NCBI RefSeq assembly: GCF_048771995.1
Contig: NC_133030.1
Location: 53,786,001 to 53,850,000 of the forward strand
Length of the DNA stretch: 64,000 bases
From: Taeniopygia guttata
Taxonomy: Eukaryota > Chordata > Aves > Passeriformes > Estrildidae
Direction: 5' to 3'
Part shown: positions 1 to 11,752 of the stretch, in pieces
How the letters are laid out: each line of letters starts with the position of its first letter
Numbering within the stretch: the stretch's first letter is position 1
Translations under genes and position numbers: made by a program
The notes under the pieces: model-generated
Seen by the model: the letters and a program-made list of their open reading frames with translations, nothing else
Databases searched by the model: none
Told to the model about the DNA's origin: nothing

Positions 1-800
1 AGTTTCAGCCAGCGATCCAGCCATTGCCCAACGCTGTTCATGAGCACTAATAAAACTGTCAGGTGTGACTCAGACCAGACCAACCAGAAGTGACTACTGG
101 CTCTGGGGAAGGGCTGGGGAAACAGGGACACAGGAAGTATTCTGGACAACCTTCCTAATGGAGATGAAAAATAAATCATCTCAGACCATTCTATTTTGTT
201 CCACATTTATGGCCCACAGGTTAAGGGAGAAAAAGAAAATAGGATCTCAAGTTTAGAAAGATTGTGACACAAGCTGCACAACATGCCCTCAGCATTTTCA
301 TCAGGAAACCAGTAGAAGAAAGTTCTTCAAAATACATTACCATATGATTCCTGGATGAAAACTGTATCATTATCACTTTGTTTTGAAAAGATTGACTAAA
401 GCCCAGCAGAATGGTGGAATATGTAGATGCACTTCAAATTTGCAGAGCATCTGTCTGTGAAAAGTAGAAAAACCTTCACAGGTTGAAAGGGTTGTCAATT
501 AACCATTGCCTGTGAAACTAATAGGATGAAATAAAAAAGACAAGCTCTGCATTTCAGCAGGAAAATCAAATTAACAACTACAAAGTAGAAAAAGGCAAGT
601 TAGCTACAGAGTTGTAGATGTTAGAAGTATAATTCTCTTGTAAATATGGTGTTCTATGAGAAGTAACTAATCCACACCTTCTGGTACTTGCAATACCTCA
701 AATCAAAAATAAAGCCCAGTTTTGAACTATATCTTTCAAGATTTATGCGGATTTAGTCCAGAAAAAAAAAAATAAAAAAGGTTGGAATATACAATCTAGG
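1..800. other. AT-rich non-coding DNA
   Basis: No recognisable gene, RNA gene or repeat. The longest open frame here (65-256, plus) is 63 codons, has no similarity I recognise and is what chance predicts at this base composition. Confidence 0.6.
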
Positions 801-1100
801 AAGAAAAGCTGAAAGATTTGGGTTTGTTTAGTCTAGAAAAGAGACTGAGGGAAGACATAAGTCTTCAAATATGCAAGATGCCGTAATAAATATGACAGTG
901 ATCAACTGTTCTTCAGGTTCAGCAAGGTTAGAAGAATAGTTCCTCTTGCCGTGTGGTAAAAGGAGATTTGTTGGCTATTAGGACAAAATAACTAACAAAA
1001 ACAGCCATGCACTGGAACAGCTCACCAAGGCTGGTCATGGAATCCTCATCACTGGAGTCCATTATGGAAAAGTTAGACACATCACTGTCAAAAATAGTCT
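801..1100 (+). mobile_element. Degenerate CR1 LINE 3' fragment
   Basis: The stretch reads like the 3' region of an avian CR1 in sense orientation. It has the 'tttgtttagtctagaaaaga' segment near 820-840, then the 'cactggaacag' motif near 1,010, then an 'ggaatcctcatcactggag' equivalent of the CR1 'gtggagtctccttctctgga' block near 1,040. Many substitutions and small gaps mark an old copy. No open frame survives. The 3' octamer tail is not visible, so the end is approximate. Confidence 0.6.
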
Positions 1101-2507
1101 TGGCTCAGCCACAAAACAGAGAAGTGAACTGGTTGCCTGAGCTCCCTCCCATTCCTACACTTCTATGATTTACTAGGGAATATGCAGTTTCTTGCACAAG
1201 CCACTCTTTTTAGGGGTTTAGTAAGTCACATTGACTAATATATTGCATGCAAAAACCTCTATCCCAATGCCAAGTATTTCAAACTCTGTTTAAAACTTTA
1301 CCACTGTAAAAACCGTTATGTTCTAGCAGGAAAATACAGGAAGTAGTACTCTACAATATTATCGTACCAAGGGACAAACCAAGTAATTTCAAAAGACCTT
1401 TCAAAATCTCATGTGTGACAACAAGGCAAGGTCAGAAAAGGCCAATGACATTTGTCTCAGAAGGTAAGAAAACCCCAACACAGTTGGGGTTGTCACAGTC
1501 TGACAAAAGCCAACACACAGCAGTGGCTGAGGGCTACATAGAAATTGATTCAACACACTGCTACAGCAGGAACTCTCTGGTGTCCAGGGCATCTTGTGTA
1601 TAAAAACTTAACATCTAACTAGCTGACACATTTCAGAAGCTTTCATCCTAAAGGTATCTGGGGATAACCCTGGTGAACTTATTAAGCATGTCAGACACTT
1701 AAGGAATCCCTGAATATTTAGAGCATTGCATTAGGAAAAGTAATACTATTTTCTGCATCAAACTATAATCAGTTCTTTGCAGAAGGGCATAGAAAGCATT
1801 TGCAGATTGTAAGCCCCAGCAATGAGTCCATTACAGATTCACTGACAAAGGCATTGCTTCATGTGTCAGCATGTGTGACACATCTACTACAAAGAACCAA
1901 ATTCCTGTCTCAGACCTTACACACCACTGAGTAAAACCAAGAAGAAGAAAAGGAAGTCTAGTCCTTTGCTAAGAATGAGAAGAAATGTTAAAGACTGCCA
2001 TACTGCTGGCTCTGGCAGAAAATACTCTTCCAAGAATTGTGGTGGCTCCCCTCCACTTTAACTAATGAAAATATTAGCAAAGGCCAATGAAGGCACAATA
2101 GCATACTGTTAAATTCTAGGGAGAAAAATCAATTAAAGCTAAAATATTCAACACTTGAGAGCTGTTATCAGCTCCATAAAACATCCACTGAAATATCCAT
2201 GATGATCTGACAAGGCACAATTCAGAAGAGTACTTCTGAAATCTCACAAACTTCAGTGGTATCCAGGCAATTGGTAGATGCTGTCTTGGTCAGAAAGATT
2301 CTCCTGAATTATTTGCCTTCAAAAGCATTTCACAAAAGTGTCTGATGACAGCATGGAAGAATGCAAGCTACCTGCAAGAATAATTCATAAGAACAATAGC
2401 CAAGGGCCTGAAGGAGCCCAGTTTTCTTGCTAAAATTTTTCAGGCAAGCTTCTGCAAAACATCTTTCAGTTTTAGAACATTTCTACCATAGGGATTCTGT
2501 TTTTCAG
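1101..2507. other. AT-rich non-coding DNA, nothing recognised
   Basis: Apart from short overlapping open frames near 1.4-1.6 kb on both strands, which lack any family signature, no gene or repeat is seen. Confidence 0.55.
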
Positions 2508-2565
2508 AGATCCCATTCCTGCATTCCTTGCAAACCCAAAAACACCCGCTGACATCATTGGGCAA
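2508..2565. repeat. Possible ancient amniote palindromic repeat relic
   Basis: The segment around 'cctgcattccttgcaaaccc' is closely matched at 15,786-15,805 in this window. Both lead into text like the 'ctgacttcaatggg' core seen in old bird and turtle interspersed repeats. It is short and diverged, and the family name is not asserted. Confidence 0.35.
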
Positions 2566-5500
2566 TGCATTGGCATCAGGAATACAGGACTAAGCCAACA
2601 GAGGTTGTGGGTAGCCAAAACTGTGCTGGAAACAGTTCATCCCAGTTTGGTCAAACCAACTTTTGAAATCACAGCTGGTTCAAAAAATTGTGACCTTCCT
2701 GGGGTCCTAGCAGACCCTACTCCCTGCCATGCTCAATGCAGATGACAGCACTTCTCATCTCCTCAACCCTCACAAGCTTGGACCCAGAAATCCTTTTTCC
2801 CACACTTAGGGAAGCAGTTATTCCTGCTCCCTGGCCCAGCCCCATTCCCTTACTCCCTGGCCCCACTCCCGGAACCAATTCATATGCAATGGGCTACACA
2901 TCCTGCTGGTGAAGAAGGGCTAGGAGGGACTGTCTCAAAAATATTTTAAGTCTTATTAATGAATACAATATGAACTTCAAAGTCCTACTGGAGAGCGCTA
3001 TTTGTGTAATGGCAAGAAAGAAAAACAAATGTATCTTGAATCCTGACGCTATTAAAGGCAGTGGAGAGAAACACCCAGGGAACCAAGATTTCAATCAACA
3101 ATTGATTTGAGACTTATTCTTGTAGTGGATGGAAGGAATCTATTCCTGAGAGAAGCATAGAAAAGGAAACTCTGGATGGAAAGAAAACAGAGATCACAAA
3201 GCCAAAGTGCAAGCATTGAGAAAAAGCCAGAGTGAATTACAACAAAAGCAGCTAACACAAACTAACAAAACCACGTTAGTTAAAATGGGAAAAATAGCTT
3301 TGTTGGTATTAGCTTAATAGGCTTCCTGTAAAGAGTCAATGGGCCCTTAATTTTCTGTTATTAGTACTGTGCTTAAAGAACCTTAATCATCTTTTTACAA
3401 CCCAGACATACGACCACCATATAACCCCAGGCATATAAAGAGCAGAGACACTGCAGATTCAGGACTAACTCTGCTCTCAAATTGGCAAACTGGTTTTGGC
3501 CACTGGCTTGCAGGGGAGGGAGCATGAAAATGCTCCTTGGCATGAAAATGTCTTAATTCAGGTAATCAGGGTCAGTTGCTCCCATGCAGCTGTCAAAATC
3601 TTTGGAAGGTTAACCACCTGTCTTGTCCCAGGCATGTTACGATCAACTACATTTCTGAAAAAAAACAATTATTGGATTTAACAGTCTCATCCCGCTACTT
3701 CAGCTACTTACTGCTGTAGGTTGTTGAGGTGTGACCTGTGATGAACCCTGAGGAAAACACAGAATCTCAAACACAAAACTGTTGAGAAAATCCCTTTCAT
3801 ATAGGGGGATCACTGTAAAGCAAAAGTCCTTTTCCTTTTGTATATTGGAAAAGAGTTGGCAGATCAGTATTATATTGTAAGCTTGGTTTTTCCCTACCCT
3901 GCACAGCACTGCACCAGTCTTTCAACTATAGTACACTCCTACCCAGTGAAGCAGGAAGACAGAAACATGATTATTATTTTCTTTACTTTTCAGGCAATGA
4001 TAGTATACATGGAGAAAAGAGAAGATAGGGCAATGTTAATATGATTAACACCTTTAAGTAGAACAGTTACAGTTCTGAGTATTCTTTCTGCAAAACCAAC
4101 ACTGAAATACAAGGACCAATTCTTGGTAATAAAGTTGTTTTCCCAGACAGCGTATCACTGGTAAAAACTCTGCCAGACTTCCTGCCAGTCTCCTCAGATT
4201 TTGGATGATGTTCAGAGATTGAACCCTCTGGACTACAAATATCAACAGGAAGAAATCCCATTTTGCAGTTTTTCTCCTATTTGCCTTCTCTGCAATTAAA
4301 TGCCTTCTGCTACTTAGTCTCTTCTCTACCTCCAGCAGAACATTGGTTTTCCTGCTTCAGCAGACCCAGTGCTCGGATGTTCCAAAGAAAGAAGTTAACA
4401 GCTATAAAACCTCTCCAAATTTCTCTATTGTACTGTTTGACAGACAAGGAAAATAACTTTTGACACTACGGGTGTTTTTCATTATGATGGGGAGAAAAGA
4501 CCTGAAACTACATTTCCCAATAGGCATGACAGATTGATTTTGATGGTGCAGAACACTGTCATTAGCTGGCCACGACATTATTGTACTCATGTCATAATAA
4601 TCATTATTACAAGTAGATCAAAAATAAATCGCCTGAAAACTAACTAAATAAAAAACCTTCACACCTCAAAAGCCAAATCAAAATTAGCAGAAGTAATACC
4701 ATATTCCAGCAGCCTTCCTTTCTATGAATACATTTTATGCTTAATATTCCATTTCCAGATTTATTTTTTATTTCGTTGCTATATTCACTTTCAACTGAAG
4801 TATGGGAAATAATCCTTCAAGTCTTCTTAAAGTCTAAAATCAATTGTGCAGCTTTGCTTTTAAGTTTATATTTGGCTTTGGAGAAAAGAAAATCAAAATA
4901 CCACAATGTTGTCTTCAATCTTTTCATTAATTTCACAGGATTTCTAAAAAAAATGCAAGCTACATATCAAAACTTTAAATTACAAAGTTCCATCTTGGGA
5001 TCTGGAAGAGTCTGCAGTTAATACTCACTGCAATTAGAATTCTTCATTGTACAGTGGAATCTGTATTCAATGGCTCAGTCAGAAAGCATTTTTTATATAG
5101 ACTGAGGCAAAATTTTCATGAAGTATTTGATAGTCAGAGGAAAATGGTTTTTGAATTAAGCAATACATATAAAATTTCACAACCTTCTTTGACAGCAGAT
5201 GAAATTCACCTTGTGCATCCTTGACCAAATCTGAAGTAAATCAGTTGATATCAATGGAATGAAACTGATGTCAAAACCCTTGGGGCAGTCCTACCTCTTT
5301 TAGTTGCAAAATTCCCAACTATTAGTTGCAAAACTCCCAACAACTTCAGATCCCATACATGTAGCTCACAAGCACAGTGCTGCTCTTGGTTGGCCTACTA
5401 ACCCTTGTGACTTTACACATGCTAAGCTTCCCCTTCCAGTCTCTGAGGAAAACCCTCTGTCTATTGAAGGTTCCTGGCCTAAGGTATCTTTTTCTTTGTT

Positions 5501-6293
5501 TACTGTCTGGCTGCATAGCTGTCTGGCACAGATTTCAAAGTACAGTAGCTCAAAAATATGCTCTGTGCATATGTGCATAAACCCTGTAGTGGATTGCATC
5601 ACACATCCTGCATCTGAAACTAAAAACTTTTACCTGCTTCTCTCTGCTATTTGTGGTTTACAAAGCAGGTAATAAAATGCAGCTGTATCAGTAACACACC
5701 TCGGTAGTTTAACATCATTGATTAAAGTGGATTTATTCCAGAATTACCTCAAGTAAATGAGTTCATTATATTGTTTCTTTATGTGTGCAAGAAAAAAATC
5801 CAAAATACTCTGAGTTCAGCACTGTTCACCTAATCCAGCTTCAATCTGTGCCAACATTCATAGTACATACAAGAAATTCTATACTCTACAGTTACTGAAT
5901 TACATTTCTTACAGTCTTGCAAAGTTTGGCATAGTCAAATGCTCCAAATAAATTCAAAAGTACATTAAAAATGTACCAACTTAGTGTCAACATAACAAGC
6001 CCCTCAGATCAATAAGAAAACTGTTCTGTGAGCTTCCAAGGAGGTTGCTTAATGTATTGGAGTGGATTGCACTGAACTTGCTGAAGTCAAGCATTTAAGC
6101 AATATTTAGTTTACATAACCTAGTGATACAGAATCAGGATTAAACTGCCCAAATGAATGAAGGCAGCAATGGGAAAACAGCAAGTTAGATTCCAGCCCAG
6201 CCATTATATAGCCTTTTATATAAATGGCATAAATATATAATTAGATATCTATGTCCAGCTTCAGTGAAGCATTGTCATCACTCCTGCCACTAC
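2566..6293. other. AT-rich non-coding DNA, nothing firmly recognised
   Basis: No gene found. Open frames of 60-122 codons (for example 4,737-5,021 and 5,304-5,672, plus) lack homology I can recognise, overlap frames on the other strand, and have no exon-like boundaries. At 5,230-5,275 a short stretch (taaatcagttgatatcaatgg) may be another ancient palindromic repeat relic. Confidence 0.5.
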
Positions 6294-6550
6294 TGCCCTG
6301 GATTCAGCTGGGATAGAGTTAAATTTCTTCCTGGTAGCTAGAGCAGTGATGTTTAGGTTCAGTATGGGAATTATGCTGATAACTCAGATGGTTTAGCTGT
6401 TGCTGAGCAGTGCCCACCTGAAGTCAAGGACTTTTCAGTTTCCCATGCTCTGCCATGAGGAGGTGCACAAGAAGCTGGGAAGGGCATGGCCAGGACAGAT
6501 GAAGCAAACTGGTCAAAGGGATATTCCATAGCATAGAAGGCCATGCCCAG

Positions 6551-6558
6551 TATATAAA
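6551..6558 (+). promoter_or_regulatory. TATA box of the ERVL-type LTR
   Basis: 'tatataaa' lies at the position where this LTR family places its core promoter, about 180 bases before the ATTAAA signal. Whether it is still used is unknown. Confidence 0.55.
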
Positions 6559-6666
6559 CCAGTAGAGCTGGCCAGGAAGGGCTGGGCATTGGTCAGCAGG
6601 TGGCGAGCAGCTGTATTGCGCATCACTTGTTTCTTTTGGATTTATTCCCATCCCTCTTGATTTCTC

Positions 6667-6721
<55 letters not shown>
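6667..6721 (+). repeat. (ATT)n microsatellite
   Basis: About 18 uninterrupted trinucleotide units lie inside the 3' half of the LTR. They account for part of the LTR's length and are likely to vary between individuals. Confidence 0.95.
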
Positions 6722-6922
6722 GGTTTTTTCAGTTATTAAAATGTTATTTTCTCAGCCCATGGCTTTTACCTTTTTCCAATTTCTCCATCCCATCAGAGTG
6801 AGGGGGAAATTACAAGGGGGAAGTTACTGAGGGAAAAGGCAGGTCCATGATACTTAGCTGCCAGCTGGGATTAAACCACAAAACAACCCCAACAGCCACA
6901 ACAACCACAAATTTATTTTTCC

Positions 6923-6960
6923 TTAAATATGAAAAAAAAAAAAAACTTTTTCATATTTAA
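6923..6960. repeat. Perfect short inverted repeat (hairpin)
   Basis: Two 14-base arms, TTAAATATGAAAAA and its exact reverse complement (6,947-6,960), flank a 10-base loop of nine A residues and one C. The element lies about 40 bases beyond the LTR end. It is AT-only apart from a G:C pair, and could be a chance product of A/T slippage. Confidence 0.9.
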
Positions 6961-7454
6961 TTGCTGATTTTGTACTGCAGTTTACCATTGCTTACCTACC
7001 AGCCTTTCTAAAAAGGCTGATGCAGCCATGGCACAACAGCAGTACTGGAGTCCCAGTGAATCCTAAATTGTGATAGACTGTTGGTACAGGTGTCTCTTCT
7101 CAGACCTTGAACTTCTCACACATCATGGATCTTGTCAATTTAGACACAGTGAGAGGCGAGTTCTAGCTTTTTTATTCCAGGAAAAACAGGACAAACAGAG
7201 AAAGTACAAGGTCCTTGGAGGATTAATCAGCTCCCAACTCCTCCTTTACTCTGGACAGCGTGTGCTGGCCTAACAGGAAAAATCTGACCAACAAGACTGA
7301 AATCTGGCTTTTACCCACTCCTAGTGAAAGCAAAACCATTATGCAGTCTAAATAGATGAATAAATTTCTTTCAAGTCTATTAACATCCTTGATTTTAAAG
7401 CATTACCACATCATAGGTTATAATTACTGTTACTCAAAGAAAGTCAAAAATCTG
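6961..7454. other. Non-coding spacer between LTR and CR1
   Basis: No gene or repeat recognised. The 67-codon plus-strand frame at 7,070-7,273 shows no family features. Confidence 0.5.
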
Positions 7455-9621
7455 GTAACTCTTACAGAATAGCTGGGGTTGGGAGAGACCTCTAGAGATC
7501 ATCTAGTCCATTCCTGCTGCTAAAGCACCTATGGCAGGCTGCACTGAACCATGTCCAGGCATGTTTTCAATACCTCCAAAGAAGGAGAGTCCACAACTGC
7601 TCTGGGCAGCCTATTTCAGGGGTGTCATCGACACAGCAAAGCTTTCCTCATTTCAAATGGAACTTGCCCAGTTTCACTTTTTGCCAATTGTCTCTTGTCC
7701 TGTCACTGGGCACGAGTGAAAAGGCTGGTCCCATCCTCTTGGCACCCACACCTAAGAGATTTGTATGCACTAAGATCCCGTCATCTCCTGTCAAGGCTGG
7801 ACAGGCCCAGGTCCCTCAGCCTTTCCTCACAGAGATGCTCCAGAGCACCCTTATCATCTTTATTGCCCTCTGCTGCACCCATGCCAGTAGTTCCCTGTAT
7901 TTCTTGAACAGAGGAGCCCAGAACTGGGCACAGCACTCCAGATGTGCCTCACCAGGACTGAGCAGAGAGGGGCAAGATCACCTCCCTTGACCTGCTTGCA
8001 ATGCTCTCCCTAATGCACCCCAGGATAACATTGGCCTTCTTGGCTCCCAGGGCACACTGCTGGCTCATGGACCTTGTTGTCCATCAGGACCCTCAGGTCC
8101 TTCTCCTCAGAGCTGCTTCCCAGCAGGTCAGCCCCCAGCCTGTGCTGGCACAGTGGGTTATTCCTCTCCAGCAGCAGACCCTGCATTTGCCTTTGATGAG
8201 CTTTACCAGATTCCTCTCCACACAACTCTCCAGCCTATCCAAGTTTTGCTGGATGGCAGCACAGCTCTCGGGGTACCAGCCACTCCCCCCAGTTTTGCAG
8301 TACTGGCAAACTTACTGAGGCTGCACTCTGTCCCTTCATCCAGGGCACTGATGACTAAGATGAATGAGACAGGACCCAATGCCAATCCCTGGGTAACACC
8401 ACAAGCTATAGTCCTCCAGATGGACTCTGTGCTGCTGATCACAAACTCTGAGCTCTGGCATGCATTCAGTTCTCAGTCTACCCAACTGCCCTCTCATTCA
8501 ACCCACACTTCCTGAGCTTGTCCATGAGGATGTCAGGCAAAACAGTGTTAAAATCTTTGCTGAAGTCAAGGTAGACAACATCCACCACTTTCCTCTCATC
8601 TACCCAGCCAGTTAGTCCATCCTAGAAGCCTATCAGATTGGTCAAGCATGATTTCCCCCGGTGAATCCATGCTACAACTTTCTTCACTCCAGCATGCTTA
8701 GAGTTATTCCATCCCTAGAATAAGTTGTTCTATTCTCTCTTCAGAGATGGAGGTGAGGCTGACTTGTCACCCTAGTTTTTTAAAAGTTTTAAATTTCTTT
8801 TAAAATTTTTTATGCCTTTTGATATTTACATATTTCTACTAGAGTTTCTCATGCACTGTTCATGTAAATAATAATTGTTTTGTTTTTTCTTTGTGGGAGG
8901 AGAGAATTGATGAACTGAATTCACCAGTGTAGTTGGAGAGGTGGCAATATCATCCTCCAATCCATTGTCACTTTTAGAATTCTCTATATTGCAAGGTCAG
9001 AAATAAAATTTCCTTCTGTTGTTCTTTTGCATCTCAGAGTGAGTGCCTGAGTTATTTCATGTCATAGTGTGACATCGACTGGCCTTTCATTTCCTGGATC
9101 CTCTTTCTTGCCCTTTTTGAAGACTGGAGTGACACTGACTTTCTTCCAATCCTCACATGTTTCTCCTGTGCTCCATGACCTTGGAGAGTGGTCTGATCTC
9201 AGGCAGCTCTTCTATTCTCCATCACCATGGAGAGTGCCTTAGCAATAACATCTGGCAGCTCCCTCAGCACTGGTGGGCACATCCCACAGCGGTCCCTTGA
9301 TTTGCAGGAGTCACGTTTGCCTAAATGATCTAACCTGATCCTGTTCAACCAAGGGAAAGTCTTCCTTGCTCCAGACTCTTCTCTCTTGCCTCCATGGTTT
9401 GGGATTCCTGAGAGTTGGCCTCACCAGCAAAGACTGAAGCAAACAAGATAGTCAGTAACTCCACATACTCTGTATCCCTCATTACCACAGTACCCACTCT
9501 ATCCAGAAGCAGACCCACATTGTCCCTAGCATTCCTTTTGCTACTGATGTACTTGGAGAAGCCCTTCTTGTTGTTCTTGACATCTCTTGCCAGATTTTAT
9601 TCCAAATTGACCTTTCCATAA
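7455..9621 (-). mobile_element. CR1 LINE, 3' part including reverse transcriptase relic, split by an LTR
   Basis: CR1 is the dominant non-LTR retrotransposon of birds. This copy lies on the minus strand: the 3' UTR is at the left (near 7,465, 'ggttgggagagacctctaga') and the coding part runs rightward to about 9,621. Minus-strand translation between 8,203 and 8,442 contains the reverse-transcriptase pattern 'GVTQGLALGPVSF...DEGTECSLSKFA'. The catalytic FADD box has become FAST near 8,285-8,315, so the enzyme is dead. Frameshifts and stops break the reading frame elsewhere. The copy is 5'-truncated, as most CR1 copies are. About 1.86 kb of CR1 remains once the 310-base LTR at 8,765-9,074 is removed. 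Confidence 0.93.
8765..9074 (+). mobile_element. Solo LTR inserted in the CR1
   Basis: The CR1 text breaks at 8,764 ('gaggctgact') and resumes at about 9,077 ('gactggcctttca'). The 310 bases between start TGTCACCCTAG and end with the near-matching inverted terminus TAGTGTGACA, so they have the TG...CA ends of an LTR. An AATAAA signal at 9,002-9,007 lies about 70 bases from the 3' end, as expected for a polyadenylation signal before R/U5. The flanks 'ctgact' (8,759-8,764) and 'tcgact' (9,075-9,080) could be a decayed 6-bp target duplication, which would favour an ERVK-type element; this class call is tentative. No internal viral genes are present. Confidence 0.75.
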
Positions 9622-11683
9622 TCTCTACTACACATCTGAATTTGGACAGAAACACAGTACATGTTTGTGAATGGACAAGCATGGATTTCTTTCTGCAGGT
9701 GAAAGGGTTAAGCATGTTCAGTTTTCCATATTTCTTGATCAGCTGATCCTAGAGAGGAGCTCTAAAGCCTGCAGTCCAATTCTAGCTTCAAAACTTTGCC
9801 AGTTTGCCCTCACTGCTTGGCAAGAAACAGCAAAATTGTGTTAACAGTTTCTTTCAAGAATAGATGTTAGTAAGTGCCAAATGACAGTTGTAATGACCCT
9901 GATGCATTTCTCTCCTTAGGGCTTTTTTGTTTGGAAGCTGGTTGCCGCCCACGAAGAAAAAGATCATTCTTTGTCATGAACTCTCCCATCACCCTGAGCT
10001 TTCTCCACAGCCACCAGCACTATACCTAGTGAGAGTAAAGTAAGAAACCACCTCCTATTTAACAAAGAGCTACTCCCACATGGGATTATAAACGCCAAAG
10101 TATGCATTAAAGGCCTGCTAAAATTCAAGGAGTCTTTCCATCAATTTTAACAGGCTCTTGGTCAGGTCTTGAGAGTCTGTTTTTATGAAATCACTAATTT
10201 CTTCCCTTGTTTATATAAAGAACCCTTTTTTAAAATCCATGCAGAAAGACTCTATTTGGACTTGTATCAGGGCAATGGTTTAATCATAAGTTAAATTAAG
10301 AAGTGTCACTGTCTGCAGCCAAAAGAAAGAAGCTAAGTCTGACACAGCACCTGTGCACTGCTTCTCAGGCTCAGCATTGACCTTGGTTGACAGGAACATG
10401 TGCCTGAAAAATGCACCCAAGGGGAAACTCATCACAACATGAACAATCACAGTAAAATGATAAACACCCACACTGCACAAGAAAGCTGCCAAACCCTCAC
10501 AGCAGCCAGGACTCCAAGTGCATCTGGAAGGATGTGTACCAAAAGAATATGTGTGTATGCACAAGTATGTACGTATGTATTTGCACACACTCTCTTGTCC
10601 CACTTTGTGCCTAGAGTACCATATTTCATTATGTAATAAAATGCAAGCATAAAAATACCTTTCTGCTCCCTTATGACAGAGACAACTAAAATTATCAGGT
10701 TCCCCATATGCAATCATAGCAGAAGGTTATGATGTCTTGCAGTGATTTAATCATCCTGATCCATTCACATATATTTTTCTCCTTAACAAGATAACTGATG
10801 TGTTTAGCTTTGAGCAGCTTAGCTTTTCTTTTAATAATTTATGATTACATGCTCCCACAAGATCATCAAAGCTGTGAGAAGGCCATAAAAACACATTCAG
10901 TAAGAAATTAGTCTGTGTTTCCTCTTAACTAATGGAAGAAACAATGGTTTTAAATGTTGCATGGATTACTTTCTTGCACATGTGGTCTTACGCAAGATCC
11001 CTGCTGTAAAAGTCTAAGGTTGGCAGGCATCAAGGATGAACTGAAGAGCCAAAAGATTCTTTATGGGCTCAAATCTGTTCACCCACACAGGTACTTGCAC
11101 AAGCAGAACACAACGCATTCATGCAAAGATCACTTAAACCATGAAAGATCAGGTGCATTCAGTGTTCACATTGTCAGAATGAGCCTTTCTGAAAGTGAAA
11201 TGCAGAAATAGCCTGCTGTGCCAATGAAGACTGAAAACAATTCTTGCTCTCTTCTATCATCTTTCATCTAAAATATTTGCTGTCTCCTGCCACATGCAGC
11301 TATCCACAGACCAAGATTAATGAGTGCAATAAAAGAAGTTCAAGGTGCTTAGTTCTTCAGCATGAGAAGTGTATGTGTAGCAACACAAGCAAGAATGCAA
11401 GAAATCCATTCTTTCTGTACCTGTATGTCAATCACAGGAGATCGGTATCGCTCTTGTAAGAAGCAGACTTGGAAAACATTTGCACCTCTGGCGAAATGTA
11501 TGGATATTCAGGGTTTAAGCATAGGTGTAATTGCAATCTGCCTGTAAGAATTTCTGATAAACTTCAATTTTGAATGCCAAATCTGACACCTTTTAGGTAG
11601 CTTTCACATTGCAAATGCCAACTCTGCTTAAGATGTGTGAAATCCTTGATGTGGCTAGAAAAAGCTGTAGATCAGCTCAAGCA
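9622..11683. other. AT-rich non-coding DNA, nothing recognised
   Basis: The longest open frame (10,280-10,717, minus, 145 codons) is cysteine- and histidine-rich but has no domain pattern, overlaps open frames in other phases, and covers an ACGTATGT-type low-complexity stretch near 10,550-10,590. I treat it as chance. Confidence 0.5.
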
Positions 11684-11752
11684 GCAGATCCTGCAGGGTG
11701 CTGAGCCACTAATGTCCCTTCAAAATCACTGATGGAGTGCATTCCCCCTGCT
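11684..11752. repeat. Possible ancient amniote palindromic repeat relic
   Basis: 'gatcctgcagggtgctgagc' followed by a degenerate 'tcaaaatcactgatggagt' resembles an old repeat found across bird and turtle non-coding DNA, in which a 'gcaggatc' and 'gtgctgagc' arm surrounds a 'gaagtcaatggg' core. Only one arm is clear. Confidence 0.4.

Larger units (their letters stand above)
6294..6885 (+). mobile_element. Solo LTR of an avian ERVL-class endogenous retrovirus
   Basis: The sequence follows the common avian ERVL-type LTR from end to end. It opens with 'cagctgggatagagttaa', continues with the 'tgctgagcagtgcccac' block and 'gtgcacaagaagctgggaag', then 'caaagggatattccatag', and closes with 'cagctgggattaaaccaca'. 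A TATA box (tatataaa, 6,551-6,558) and an ATTAAA polyadenylation signal near 6,735 sit in the expected order, so the LTR reads on the plus strand. No internal gag/pol/env sequence adjoins it, which fits a solo LTR left by recombination. I could not find an unambiguous 5-bp target duplication, so both ends are good to about 5 bases. A TTA microsatellite has expanded in its 3' half. Confidence 0.85.

Noticed and set aside
7531..8515. Chain of plus-strand open frames of 60-122 codons
   Set aside because: They are antisense to the minus-strand CR1 and arise from its 3' UTR and reverse-transcriptase region.
10280..10717. 145-codon minus-strand open frame, the longest outside CpG islands and repeats apart from the one at 24,691-25,170
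   Set aside because: No domain, no exon boundaries, overlaps low-complexity sequence and other frames; consistent with chance.
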